DNA of 9,170 bases from CAYGZC01 sp964354225 (GCA_964354225.1 CAYGZC010000232.1:1-9170); one strand, 5' to 3'; positions 1-7,649 are shown, counted from the stretch's first letter. The notes: a model not told the origin generated them from the letters alone. A program made the numbers and translations.

Positions 1-816
1 CACTTCAAGAGCTGTTAAAATAGTATCGGGATCTCGCAGCTCACCAATAATGATAATATCCGGATCTTGACGGAGTGATTGCACTGTGCCCTCTTTGAAT
101 GAAAGTACATCTCTTCCAATTTCGCGGTGGCGGATGATGCACCGATCGGATTTATGCACATATTCAACAGGCGAAGCTATGATAACACAATGTGCATCCA
201 TGGAATGGTTATTCATATCCATGATACTGTCCAATGTTGAGCTTTTACCTGAGCCGGTAATTCCCGTAACAAGTATAAGTCCCTCTTTCGTGTGTTGCAA
301 ACTCACAACACGGTGGACGTTTGGATGAAGTTCGAGCGCTTTATATGGACGAACAACGGCATTAATTGCCCGCATGTTCAAAGCGATCTGATCAAGGTCG
401 AAGTATGTATCGGCGCGGAAACGGTGCATTTGATCGCCTTGAAAAATTGTGTAAGAAAAATCAAGGTTACGGTTTTCGTAAAGAAACTGTCGTTGCCGCT
501 CGAGCAGGATGCCCTGAATTAGAACATTCGATTCATCGTAAGTGAATACTGGTAATGATGAATCGGGCTTTTTTGAACCGTGGATACGATACCACACTTT
601 GCCCTGAGAGCCAAAACCACCGAGGTCAATATCAGAGGCAGATATTTCAAACATTTTCATCAGGAAGCCATCAAGCATACGCTTAATGATCACGCGCTCC
701 TCCGGTGCTTGACGTGAGACTAAATCACCAATGAGCATTTGCCTTTCTACGCCATAGGCAGTCTCAGGTATATTACTCACAATTTGTTTTATAATCGATC
801 TTGCTTCTTCAATCAT
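1..816 (-). CDS. pilT: PilT-family pilus retraction ATPase, N-terminal 272 residues (3' end outside window)
   Basis: Hexameric motor ATPase of the PilT/PilU branch of the GspE superfamily, acting at the cytoplasmic base of the pilus, usually to depolymerise it. Translating back from the ATG at 814-816 gives an open frame to the window edge. An N-terminal PAS-like region contains 'ASDIDLGGFG' (about residues 60-69; PilT usually has ASDLHL). The Walker A is GITGSGKSS (185-193), followed by 'REIGRDVLSF' (231-240), 'LRQDPD' (248-253) and Walker B 'IIIIGELRD' (254-262). The His box and C-terminus lie beyond the window. The Asp box reads I-A-S-P-V-E (213-218) where the family has I-E-D-P-I/V-E, so the acidic pair is lost. 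The N-terminal extension is longer than in classical PilT. The start is set by an in-frame TGA just upstream. It has its own promoter (875-903), separate from the pilC-pilB operon. PilU-like function is an alternative. Confidence 0.88.
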   Translation of the reverse strand, partial: MIEEARSIIKQIVSNIPETAYGVERQMLIGDLVSRQAPEERVIIKRMLDGFLMKMFEISASDIDLGGFGSQGKVWYRIHGSKKPDSSLPVFTYDESNVLIQGILLERQRQFLYENRNLDFSYTIFQGDQMHRFRADTYFDLDQIALNMRAINAVVRPYKALELHPNVHRVVSLQHTKEGLILVTGITGSGKSSTLDSIMDMNNHSMDAHCVIIASPVEYVHKSDRCIIRHREIGRDVLSFKEGTVQSLRQDPDIIIIGELRDPDTILTALEV

Positions 817-874
817 CCTATCTCAAGTCATTCTTTAAATACCGTTGAATATCACCTATATATATACGGCGTTT

Positions 875-903
875 AATATAGGTAAAAGTTTACATCTTGT
901 CAA
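875..903 (-). promoter_or_regulatory. Sigma70-type promoter for the PilT-like gene
   Basis: On the minus strand a perfect -35 TTGACA (898-903) is followed by exactly 17 bp and then TATATT (875-880, 5 of 6 to TATAAT). Transcription would start near 868, leaving a leader of about 50 nt before the ATG at 816. The match is seen in the sequence; use by the host's main sigma factor is inferred, since Bacteroidota can use a different consensus. Confidence 0.6.
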
Positions 904-939
904 ATGAAAATGAAAAAAAAAATAATGTTTTAATAATAA

Positions 940-975
940 TACCTTACATGGTGAAATTATCCACTGTATAAGGTA
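940..975 (-). terminator. Weak candidate terminator after the minor pilin operon
   Basis: Arms TACCTTA (940-946) and TAAGGTA (969-975) pair perfectly, with a GTG/CAC pair inside them. On the minus strand an AT-rich tract follows, with a 10-T run at 913-922. It lies between the stop of the PilX-like gene (1016) and the PilT promoter (903), where a terminator is expected. The stem is AU-rich and the T-run is displaced by about 17 nt, so termination would be inefficient if real. Confidence 0.3.
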
Positions 976-1015
976 AAATTCGACCTTTCTCAATAGCACT
1001 ATTTATCGAACTCCC

Positions 1016-2053
1016 TTATTCAAACCACCAAATAACCTGATAAGCTTGCATTTTATTGATGAAATGTGCCATATTCAATGCCTCAACACTGTACCTAATA
1101 TCTGCAGTGCCATTCATCCTAAAATTACTGCCCGCCGGACCGGTCGCAATCATAGCCCCCCAAATTTGTGGAGTACCTGAAGTAGTGGAGACGTTTATTA
1201 CATTATCATCGCCATAGGCAATAACTAAACCATAAAAATCAAATGTCCCTACGAAATCTAACGTTCCGTGTACAACTAATACTCCATAAAATTTTCCACT
1301 ACCTCCAAACTTTACCGTTCCATCCGCATAACCGATAATCGGATTTGTCGAACTACCATAATTCCCGTTGTTATTACTTCCATTAGCGAACACAACATCT
1401 GCCCCACTGATATATTCATTAACATATGAAATTGGATTATCAACAGGATTAACAGCTACCGATTTGGGATCCCCGGTAATTCTTGAACCAGCCGCACCCG
1501 CAACCGTGGAACTTTCTGCACTTGAGATGACAGCTACACCATTTGTATCCAATGCTGTATTGCCACGCGTCCCATTCATGTTATAATTTTCACCGTATAT
1601 ATGTGGATTTCCATTCATAACAAAACCAAATGGTTCTGAAGCTAGAGACAGCGCCCCACCCACTGAGGGAAATGGTTTTGGAGTTCGTTTTAATCTTAAT
1701 ATCATCTTATATGAAGAATCCATGAATCTGGATTTACTTGTCATGTCTACCGTATCAAGTGACGGTGGCGGATTTTTTAATTTCATGTAAACAGAACATT
1801 GACCAGCCATAACATTAATTGAGATAGCGGCAATTTCCCCTCGATTTACTTTATTGACAATAGATGTATCCCCACGATCCATCCGCCTAAGCATCATGTT
1901 GACCCCCGTGTGCGCGATATTTCTCGCTGTTGTATACTTATCAAATCCGACAACATTCTCAGCCAACTGTTTTTTTGATAAATTGATCGTGTAAGCAATA
2001 ATGCCTACTGCCATCGACAATCCCAATACTACTAACAGAGCCATTTTACCCAT
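1016..2053 (-). CDS. PilX-like minor pilin / pilus assembly protein, 345 aa
   Basis: Membrane-anchored protein probably incorporated in, or priming, the pilus. A short N-terminus 'MGKM' leads straight into a hydrophobic helix (about residues 5-22), then a helical stretch ending in 'RNIAHTGVNMMLRRM' (44-58), as in PilX-type proteins (typically ..ARnlAesGl..). The rest is a Gly/Asn-rich region and then short beta-repeat-like units, for example 'FYGVLVVHGTLDF' (255-267) and 'FYGLVIAYG' (273-281), which suggest a beta-solenoid-like fold. It ends in 'YQVIWWFE', similar to the aromatic-acidic ends of PilX-like proteins. An AAGGAG ribosome site lies 8 nt before the chosen ATG and overlaps the stop of the upstream gene (gap 15 nt), so translation is probably coupled. 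It is the last gene of the operon. There is no G|F-T-L-x-E leader. Family membership is by overall pattern and is moderately sure. Confidence 0.7.
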   Translation of the reverse strand: MGKMALLVVLGLSMAVGIIAYTINLSKKQLAENVVGFDKYTTARNIAHTGVNMMLRRMDRGDTSIVNKVNRGEIAAISINVMAGQCSVYMKLKNPPPSLDTVDMTSKSRFMDSSYKMILRLKRTPKPFPSVGGALSLASEPFGFVMNGNPHIYGENYNMNGTRGNTALDTNGVAVISSAESSTVAGAAGSRITGDPKSVAVNPVDNPISYVNEYISGADVVFANGSNNNGNYGSSTNPIIGYADGTVKFGGSGKFYGVLVVHGTLDFVGTFDFYGLVIAYGDDNVINVSTTSGTPQIWGAMIATGPAGSNFRMNGTADIRYSVEALNMAHFINKMQAYQVIWWFE

Positions 2054-2068
2054 ATCATCAACTCCTTT

Positions 2069-2656
2069 TTATAAATTTCTGGGATAAATTAATTTCTGAT
2101 ATAATGCGCTCGCGTATTGATAACCGCCTCCGTGCGTCGTATCGAAGGGCTCAGGGCTTTCAAGTATAAGCTGCACTTTGACTGATCTAATACTATCACG
2201 TAAAGCCCCGGTTATTGGAGCGACCAATAAGGAATCCCTTGAGTTGTAGTACGACAGTAAAAATTTTACAACACTATAGTTGATGTAAACGGAAGATGTA
2301 TTCTCGGTTCGTATTAGCATTCGGTCACGTGGATTTATCGAGACGTTCACCAGTCCGCTAAGTGTATAATCAACTATATCTGTTGCACCCGGGGAATTCT
2401 GGAGATTTGTTTTGAATCTGACGTGAGAGGTTTCCGCAATCTGAATCGCAGGTCTTGATGCTGTAGGAATAGTATATCCAATTTTGCGAAAATCAAACTC
2501 AATAATACGAGCGAGCTGAATAGCTTCAGTTTGTGTATGAAATTCAACTAAACCCTGGTAATTCTGATTACTCATGTTGATATTAATATTCATAATAGTT
2601 ATCATCATCATACCAAAGAGTATGACGGAGAGCATTATATCTAACATAACTGTCAT
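2069..2656 (-). CDS. PilW/GspJ-like minor pilin, 195 aa
   Basis: Likely minor (pseudo)pilin of the filament tip complex. A hydrophobic segment spans about residues 8-25, followed by 'QTEAIQLARIIEFDFRKIGY' (42-61). That is the usual PilW/GspJ arrangement, where a helix carries '..ia..le.DlR.aGy'. Next come beta-strand-rich segments with 'TDIVDYTL' (92-99) and 'NPRDRMLIR' (108-116), resembling the 'i.Y.l......L.R' core of GspJ/PilW. It ends 'YPRNL', as expected for the C-terminal strand. The N-terminus 'MTVMLD' has no recognisable prepilin peptidase site, which is unusual. The site AAGGTGA lies 4-5 nt before the ATG at 2656; a second in-frame ATG (M4) would give better spacing. It is 20 nt after the PilV-like gene and 15 nt before the PilX-like gene. 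Confidence 0.72.
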   Translation of the reverse strand: MTVMLDIMLSVILFGMMMITIMNININMSNQNYQGLVEFHTQTEAIQLARIIEFDFRKIGYTIPTASRPAIQIAETSHVRFKTNLQNSPGATDIVDYTLSGLVNVSINPRDRMLIRTENTSSVYINYSVVKFLLSYYNSRDSLLVAPITGALRDSIRSVKVQLILESPEPFDTTHGGGYQYASALYQKLIYPRNL

Positions 2657-2676
2657 CTGATCACCTTATTTCAATT

Positions 2677-3276
2677 TCAGAAATACCGCCGGTAAACTGC
2701 AACATCGGATAGTTGTAGATAATACCCACCTTGCCATGGGTTATAGCTTCTTCCGGCATCTGGCGGCATCAAGCTCGGATGTCGGACTGTAACAACAACT
2801 TTTTTGAAGAATGTTGGCGTTGTCGAAATTTGATTCGGATCTGCTTCTATTACATAAAAAACCGTATCTATTACAGCAAAGGTACCTAGCGATCTTGAAT
2901 AATAATACCGACGATAATTGTTATAATCATCGACATCATTATACTTTGTAACAGACTTATACTGGACTGATGTATCCGGAGATTCAGGTAATGTAACAGT
3001 CGTGACCTCGTTAATTCCCGGTGATGTTTCGGGTCCAAAGCAAGAAATCGGAGAAAATTTTGTTGAATCAAAAATCTTTTTTGAAACAGTTGCCGAATCG
3101 TAACTAGTAGTCATGACCTCATCTATCATACTTTGCGCAATCGAAATTGCAGTAAGATGAGCTTCAGATTGCAATATGGCAGTCGTCTTACTTAGAAACA
3201 TCGAATTCACCGACAAAGTTATGAACGATAGTATAACCAATGCCGCAATGATCAAAATAACTTGTCCAAGATTCAT
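2677..3276 (-). CDS. PilV/GspI-like minor pilin, 199 aa
   Basis: Predicted minor pilin-like membrane protein. 'MNLG' is followed by a hydrophobic helix (about residues 5-28), and then 'TAISIAQSMIDEVM' (42-55). This matches the 'A..lA..ll.Ei' helix of the GspI/PilV group. A soluble beta-rich domain follows with 'YNDVDDYNNY' (112-121), a motif I associate with pilin-like proteins of the Chlorobi/Ignavibacteria type. Near the end are 'FKKVVVTVRHP' (157-167) and 'YLQLSDVAVYRRYF', consistent with the strand pattern of minor pseudopilins. If cleaved after Gly4 the mature protein begins Q-V-I-L-I and has no Glu at +5. The ribosome site AGAAGGAT is well placed before the ATG. It lies 83 nt downstream of pilB and 20 nt upstream of the PilW-like gene, in one operon. 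Confidence 0.72.
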   Translation of the reverse strand: MNLGQVILIIAALVILSFITLSVNSMFLSKTTAILQSEAHLTAISIAQSMIDEVMTTSYDSATVSKKIFDSTKFSPISCFGPETSPGINEVTTVTLPESPDTSVQYKSVTKYNDVDDYNNYRRYYYSRSLGTFAVIDTVFYVIEADPNQISTTPTFFKKVVVTVRHPSLMPPDAGRSYNPWQGGYYLQLSDVAVYRRYF

Positions 3277-3359
3277 AGTCTATCCTTCTAATATCAATAA
3301 AGTAATCAAGATACGATCCAGTAGCAACCTTCGTGTGAGGGATGTCATACTCGGCATTT

Positions 3360-5150
3360 TTAATCTTCTGTCGTCGTCGCAACGACTTCTTCTAATGTAG
3401 TAGCACCTTCCATCATTCGTTCCATCCCTGACCGGCGCAGTGTCCACATACCGTCTTTAATTGCTTGCTCTCTAAGGGCACTCTCATTGATCTCTTCACC
3501 AGCACTCACAATAAGCTCCTTAATTTCTCTGGTAAAGTATAATGCTTCATGTATGGCGGCTCTACCCTTCCATCCACTATTACATTTATCGCATCCTGCA
3601 GGTTCGTAGAACGTGGTGTTCTTCATCATATCTTCTGTAAAACCAAACTTTAAATATATTTGAATGTCTTTGTCTGTTAGTTTCTGTGGTTTTTTGCAGT
3701 TTAGGCACAATGTTCGGATCAACCGCTGGGCAACAACGATATTGATTGCATAGGCAATTAAAAATGGCTCGATGCCCATTTTATAGAGACGGGAAATCGC
3801 ACTCGGTGCATCGTTTGTATGAAGCGTCGAAAATGTTAGGTGACCCGTATTTGCGAGTTTAATGGCAATTTCAGCTGTAACTTTATCCCGCATCTCACCA
3901 ACTAAAACGATATCGGGGTCATGGCGGAGAATACCGCGAATAGCTAAATCGAAATCCATCTTTGAGCCAATCTTCAATTGCCGCGCTCCCTTGATGATAT
4001 ACTCAACAGGATCCTCAACAGTTAAAACATTTACTGTCGGATCAATCACTTGATGAAGTGCAGCGATCAATGTTGTACTCTTGCCGCTACCGGTTGGACC
4101 GGTAAGAATGATAATCCCCTGTGGTTTGGAAATCGCCTTGTAGAAAAAATCTTTTGCCGGACCTTGCAATCCCAACTTGCTTAGGTCGGTAATTACCTTT
4201 CTATCATCGAGGACACGAATGACAATACTTTCAAACTTATGTTTAAATTCAGTACCAACAATCGGCATGATAGAAACACGAAAGCGAATTTGATGTCCAT
4301 CGATCATTCGCTGGATAAAACCATCTTGCGACATTTCCCTCTCAAATCTATCGATGTTCTTTGAACGATCTTTCACTACTGCGGCAACTGCCTCGGGCAT
4401 AGTGTTTTCTTGGATGTGCCATATCTTAAGATTACCATCAAGACGCATCAGCATTTCAGTGCGGTTTCCTTCTTTACCGATGATATGAATATCACTTGCC
4501 CCCTGCCGCACCGCTTCAACCAAACATCCTTCAACAAGATTTATGAGAGCGCTTTTACTAATTTCACTTTCAAGTGCCTCTTCATCTACAGCGCCCTCAT
4601 CCTCTATGTTACTTTCTATTTGAACATCGGTATTTGCAAGGAGTTTAAGAAATTCATTTTCCGGGGGAACCACCTGCTCCATCAAACCTTGCAGTTCCTT
4701 CAGTCGGCAATAACATACTTCGTATTTTTTAACACCAAAATTCCGAGCGATGGATGGGATATTCCGATCGGTTGGATCGGCAGCAAGAATAATGAGTTTC
4801 TCTGTCTGCTTTTCGTCAAACTTCAGCGGAAGCATCTTGGTCTGGATGAGTAGATCGCGATAATTTTCTGGCAAGGTATCAACTTGTTTTTTAATGAAAT
4901 CGATCTGTGCATTATCCAATGATTCGTCGCTTAAATAAATCTCTCTGAATGCATAGAGATTTGCAACCTCGCGAAAGACAAGGTCATGATCGATATGGAA
5001 GTCGGTAACTAAAATTTGCCCCAGGTTCCGACGAGTCTTTTTGTCTTCAGTCTCCCGGAGGCGCAATGATTTCTCTAGAGTTTCATAATCAATGATACCT
5101 TTCTTCAGTAAGGTATATCCTATTTTATCAGTTATATCAATATCTGCCAT
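3360..5150 (-). CDS. pilB: PilB/GspE type IV pilus assembly ATPase, 596 aa
   Basis: Cytoplasmic hexameric ATPase that powers pilus polymerisation through the PilC platform. An N-terminal MshEN/GspE-N-type region covers about residues 5-160 ('LGQILVTD' 43-50; 'LPLKFDEKQTEKLIILAADPTD' begins at 107). The linker 185-197 is acidic. 'GASDIHI' (217-223) opens the N2 domain. Motor motifs are all intact: Walker A GPTGSGKST (351-359), Asp box TVEDPVE (377-383), Walker B DIVLVGEMRD (413-422) and His box TGHLTFSTLHTNDA (435-448). A tetracysteine zinc site is present, C482-x2-C485 with C520-x2-C523, typical of PilB/GspE and absent from PilT. Length is normal for the family. It follows pilC by 44 nt. The ATG at 5150 has no clear Shine-Dalgarno, so initiation may depend on coupling to pilC. 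Confidence 0.96.
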   Translation of the reverse strand: MADIDITDKIGYTLLKKGIIDYETLEKSLRLRETEDKKTRRNLGQILVTDFHIDHDLVFREVANLYAFREIYLSDESLDNAQIDFIKKQVDTLPENYRDLLIQTKMLPLKFDEKQTEKLIILAADPTDRNIPSIARNFGVKKYEVCYCRLKELQGLMEQVVPPENEFLKLLANTDVQIESNIEDEGAVDEEALESEISKSALINLVEGCLVEAVRQGASDIHIIGKEGNRTEMLMRLDGNLKIWHIQENTMPEAVAAVVKDRSKNIDRFEREMSQDGFIQRMIDGHQIRFRVSIMPIVGTEFKHKFESIVIRVLDDRKVITDLSKLGLQGPAKDFFYKAISKPQGIIILTGPTGSGKSTTLIAALHQVIDPTVNVLTVEDPVEYIIKGARQLKIGSKMDFDLAIRGILRHDPDIVLVGEMRDKVTAEIAIKLANTGHLTFSTLHTNDAPSAISRLYKMGIEPFLIAYAINIVVAQRLIRTLCLNCKKPQKLTDKDIQIYLKFGFTEDMMKNTTFYEPAGCDKCNSGWKGRAAIHEALYFTREIKELIVSAGEEINESALREQAIKDGMWTLRRSGMERMMEGATTLEEVVATTTED

Positions 5151-5194
5151 ATACGAGCGTCAACAAATCCAATAATCAAACTTTTTATAAATCA

Positions 5195-6547
5195 TCAGCG
5201 CGCACCTGGAGCTGTACTGGGATGGAATGTGGCGGTCTCTGACGATACTAACGTTAATAATGTTAACACTACCATGATAATCATGTTAACCCACAACTGA
5301 ATAAAATCGATAGCGTTGCGCATTTTGTAGTTTGTCTCTCTTTCATAATAATCGGCAAGCTGTAAAGCGGTATGTTTCACCGTGCCCGTTTCAGCTCCTG
5401 AGTGGAAGCGGGCAATTGCCGTTTTTGTAAAAACTCCGCTTGCCTCGAACGCTTCAGTTATTCCGGCTCCACGCTCGACCATCATGGGGATGGCAATTGT
5501 TTTTACCTGATGCTCCATGTATTTGTTACCGCAAGCTTCTGCAGCCATTTTTATTACATCAATATTTTCACCGGCACCACTATATAGGGCATAAAAAACA
5601 CGACAAAATATTTCAACAGCAGTTTTGTGTAACAGCGAGCCAAGGACAGGTATTCTCCAAATGTATTTATCTAGAATAAAGCGCCCCTTTTCGGTTGTAA
5701 AAAATCTCGCTGCAAATAAAACTGGAATTAAAGTTAAAATAAGAATTAACAGAAAATTATCCTGGAGGAAATAACTCATCTGTAACGAGGCGTATGTCAT
5801 CGGAAATTGTTTCATATCCACTTTCAGTCGAACGAACACTTCAGCCATGCTTGGGAAGATGAAGCCGATGTAATATACGCAGGCGCCAAAAAGTGCGACC
5901 AACGTAACAATGGGCATTATCAGAGCGCTTTTAAGATTCTTGCGGAATTCTGCTCGTCGTTCAAGAAACTTCGCAGTACTATCATATATCTCTGCCATGT
6001 TACCACTTTTTGAAGCCAAGCCAAGCATGTGGGAGGCGAAGCGTCCGAGCACAGATTCTTGCTTAATAAATACTTTCTCACTGTCCCTCCCTTGTTTCAA
6101 CTCGTTATTGATCTCTTTAATAGCGTCTCTTAGAGTTTTATTCTCAATATCGTTAACCATTAATTGGAGAATTTCATTGTAAGGTAGTTTTTGTCGAATC
6201 AAATCGGCGCTGACACGCACAAAAGTAACAATTTCAGCGTTGGGCGGTTTCATCCTGAAGTTAAAGGATTTTTTTCGAACGCGGATAACGCGAAATCCCA
6301 TTTTAGAGAGTGCATCCTGAACTTCTTCTTTCGAGAATGCTTTCTGTTCACCGATTATTGGTTTTTCACCACCTCGTTGAACTTTATATATGAATGTTGA
6401 ACGCGGCAGGACCCGTAATAACTTGAACTTCCTTTGTACAGCCATTTGCGTGGCTTTTTGTTTCGCAACTCGTCCATTTTCAGCATCGATCACACCTTGC
6501 ACAGCTTTGCCCACAGGTGAAATACCTTCAACACGAAATTCAGGCAT
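5195..6547 (-). CDS. pilC: PilC/GspF inner-membrane platform protein, 450 aa
   Basis: Polytopic inner-membrane protein that couples PilB to the growing pilus. Two T2SSF domains are visible. The first is about 107-235, with 'ASKSGNMAEIYDSTAKFLERR' starting at 178. The second is about 308-435, with 'FHSGAETGTVKHTALQLADYYERE' starting at 381, the usual G-E-x-TG-x(n)-LADYYE signature. Three hydrophobic segments (about 206-231, 262-282 and 417-436) match the family. Ahead of them sit two tandem modules of about 45 residues (1-46 and 52-92), each starting with an F-x-V/Y-strand and ending '..F+(L/V)xRV'. PilC proteins usually carry one such N-terminal module. The ribosome site TTGGAG is 7 nt before the ATG. 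It is the first gene of the five-gene operon, and a candidate promoter lies at 6599-6627. Confidence 0.95.
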   Translation of the reverse strand: MPEFRVEGISPVGKAVQGVIDAENGRVAKQKATQMAVQRKFKLLRVLPRSTFIYKVQRGGEKPIIGEQKAFSKEEVQDALSKMGFRVIRVRKKSFNFRMKPPNAEIVTFVRVSADLIRQKLPYNEILQLMVNDIENKTLRDAIKEINNELKQGRDSEKVFIKQESVLGRFASHMLGLASKSGNMAEIYDSTAKFLERRAEFRKNLKSALIMPIVTLVALFGACVYYIGFIFPSMAEVFVRLKVDMKQFPMTYASLQMSYFLQDNFLLILILTLIPVLFAARFFTTEKGRFILDKYIWRIPVLGSLLHKTAVEIFCRVFYALYSGAGENIDVIKMAAEACGNKYMEHQVKTIAIPMMVERGAGITEAFEASGVFTKTAIARFHSGAETGTVKHTALQLADYYERETNYKMRNAIDFIQLWVNMIIMVVLTLLTLVSSETATFHPSTAPGAR

Positions 6548-6595
6548 AATAAAACTCCAATATGTTTACAAATAGTTTATCGACAATCAAACCGC

Positions 6596-6637
6596 CACAA
6601 TGTAGGCACTGCCAAATTGAATTGCAACTACATTGTG
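6596..6637. repeat. Perfect 10-bp inverted repeat upstream of pilC, possible operator
   Basis: CACAATGTAG (6596-6605) and CTACATTGTG (6628-6637) are exact reverse complements separated by 22 bp. A further GCA/TGC pair sits just inside, after a two-base bulge on one side. No T-run follows on either strand, so it is not an intrinsic terminator. One arm covers the candidate -10 and the other lies just upstream of the candidate -35. Arm centres are 32 bp apart, about three helical turns. It could be an operator or a structured 5' leader. Confidence 0.6.
6599..6627 (-). promoter_or_regulatory. Candidate promoter of the pilC operon
   Basis: On the minus strand TTGCAA (6622-6627, 4 of 6 to TTGACA) is followed by 17 bp and TACATT (6599-6604, 4 of 6 to TATAAT). 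The leader to the pilC ATG would be about 45 nt. Matches are only moderate. Support comes from position: after the pilin terminator, upstream of pilC, and embedded in a perfect inverted repeat. Confidence 0.35.
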
Positions 6638-6696
6638 CGAATTCTCAATTTATATATGACGCACTTTAAAACCGTATCGCATATCGAGCTTAAGAT

Positions 6697-6753
6697 AAAA
6701 AAGCTTTGCCAGAAACATGGGATTTCACTCGATACCCTTGCTCCTGGCAAAGC
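6697..6753 (-). terminator. Intrinsic terminator of the pilin 2-pilin 1 operon
   Basis: GCTTTGCCAG (6703-6712) and CTGGCAAAGC (6744-6753) form a perfect 10-bp stem. Its 31-nt loop holds a smaller GGG/CCC stem. On the minus strand the stem is followed immediately by six T. It lies 63 nt after the pilin 1 stop. Confidence 0.88.
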
Positions 6754-6764
6754 ACGCTATGAGT

Positions 6765-6807
6765 AAGTCTTCAAACGCTTTAAATATAATTCAGTGTTTG
6801 AAGATTT
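6765..6807 (-). other. 3'-UTR hairpin between the pilin 1 stop and the terminator
   Basis: TCTTCAAAC (6768-6776) and GTTTGAAGA (6796-6804) pair perfectly. Pairing extends on both sides with occasional mismatches (G-U if read on the plus strand). There is no adjacent T-run on the minus strand. It starts about 10 nt after the stop codon. A matching arrangement follows pilin 3, so it may protect the mRNA 3' end. Confidence 0.5.
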
Positions 6808-6816
6808 CACACTCAT

Positions 6817-7200
6817 CTACCAACCCGTCGCAAACGATAATGTAGTCTTTCCGGTCGAATCGACAGTGCAGTCCGCCGTATACGATGTGTTCAGTGACGA
6901 TGTGCCACGGAATACTATTGTCGTTGCTGTTCCAGCTGTCTGGAGTGCATACGTTCCATTATCGTCTGATGCCATCTTTGTAGGTACTACATAATTAACA
7001 TATGATCCGCCGCCACCGCCCATTGTCGTCGGACGTATCTTATATTGATATGCATTGGCAGATATATTCACCAAGCTCGACGTTACCCCGTCTTTATTTG
7101 CCTGTGTGCTGTGTGCACCAAACTGTGATATACCAACCGCTATGGCGATACCGACTATGATAACGCCCAAGATGATGAGTAAAAGTTGCTGTTGACCCAT
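6817..7200 (-). CDS. Short-leader major-type pilin 1, 127 aa
   Basis: Small pilin-like protein, probably a major filament subunit. 'MG' is followed directly by QQQLLLIILGVIIVGIAIAV, a hydrophobic helix (about residues 3-24) like the N-terminal spine of type IV pilins. Next are 'NKDGVTSSLVNISANAYQYKIRP' (35-57), a five-glycine loop (61-65), and a small beta domain with 'SDDNGTYAL' (78-86) and one Cys (111). There is no G|F-T-L-x-E motif. If cleaved after Gly2, residue +5 is Leu rather than Glu. It differs from pilin 3 at six residues (58, 77, 86, 105, 106, 125) and is about 60% identical by hand count to pilin 2. The ribosome site AAAGGAGAT is strong. It starts 65 nt after the pilin 2 stop with no terminator or promoter seen between, so the two are probably co-transcribed. 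Filament role is inferred from the helix and the operon context. Confidence 0.85.
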   Translation of the reverse strand: MGQQQLLLIILGVIIVGIAIAVGISQFGAHSTQANKDGVTSSLVNISANAYQYKIRPTTMGGGGGSYVNYVVPTKMASDDNGTYALQTAGTATTIVFRGTSSLNTSYTADCTVDSTGKTTLSFATGW

Positions 7201-7265
7201 TGTAAATCTCCTTTATGTTGTTGTTAAATGTGAATTAAATTCTTTTATAAATTTTCAATTATTTC

Positions 7266-7649
7266 TCAATTCCAACCATTATAACTTACCATCGTAAAAC
7301 CGTTGCTGTCTACTTTACATGTTGCAACCCACGAGTTATTCATCGATGATGTGCCTTTCAACATAATCTGTGTTTCGGTAGGTGCTGCATCGAGGGTATA
7401 TGTTCCGTTATCATCAGATTGCAACTTTACCGGTATCGAATAACCTTGGTACGAAGGTCTTCCGCCACCTAATATTTTCGGTCTTAATTTATATTGAGCA
7501 GCGTCTGCAGCTATGTTAACCAAACTTGATGTTACACCATCTTTGTTTGATTCTGTGCTGTTTGCCCCAAACATTGTAATACCTACAGCAATGGCAAGCC
7601 CCACTACGATAACACCAAGAACGACAAGAAGAAGTTGTTGTTGACCCAT
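7266..7649 (-). CDS. Short-leader pilin 2, divergent paralogue, 127 aa
   Basis: Paralogue of the flanking pilins with the same length and layout: MG plus QQQLLLVVLGVIVVGLAIAV helix, 'NKDGVTSSLVNIAADAAQYKLRP' (35-57), 'SDDNGTYTL' (78-86) and a single Cys at 111. It is only about 60% identical to pilin 1 by hand count. It has GGGRP in place of the five-glycine loop, and a shifted, Asn-ended C-terminus ('NGWN'). It is the first gene of a two-gene unit with pilin 1 and sits behind an RpoN-like promoter (7720-7736). Unlike its neighbours it lacks a clear Shine-Dalgarno: only 'GAAAAAAG' precedes the ATG, where the others have AAAGGAG. It may therefore be made in smaller amounts, as a minor or variant subunit; this is inference. 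Confidence 0.85.
   Translation of the reverse strand: MGQQQLLLVVLGVIVVGLAIAVGITMFGANSTESNKDGVTSSLVNIAADAAQYKLRPKILGGGRPSYQGYSIPVKLQSDDNGTYTLDAAPTETQIMLKGTSSMNNSWVATCKVDSNGFTMVSYNGWN

Noticed and set aside
86..522. Two overlapping plus-strand open frames
   Set aside because: They run antisense to the PilT-family ATPase, whose Walker A and B motifs are encoded on the minus strand here.
940..987. Alternative pairing of AAGGT/ACCTT segments (970-974 with 983-987 versus 940-946 with 969-975) as an attenuator
   Set aside because: Arms of five to seven AT-rich bases after the last gene of an operon; no leader peptide or downstream gene under control.
3188..3382. 64-residue minus-strand open frame spanning the pilB-PilV-like junction
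   Set aside because: Overlaps both genes in another frame, starts inside pilB, and shows no recognisable motif. The PilV-like start has a better ribosome site.
4410..4853. 147-residue plus-strand open frame
   Set aside because: Lies entirely inside pilB on the opposite strand, where pilB has intact motifs across the region; no family features or ribosome site. Shadow frame.
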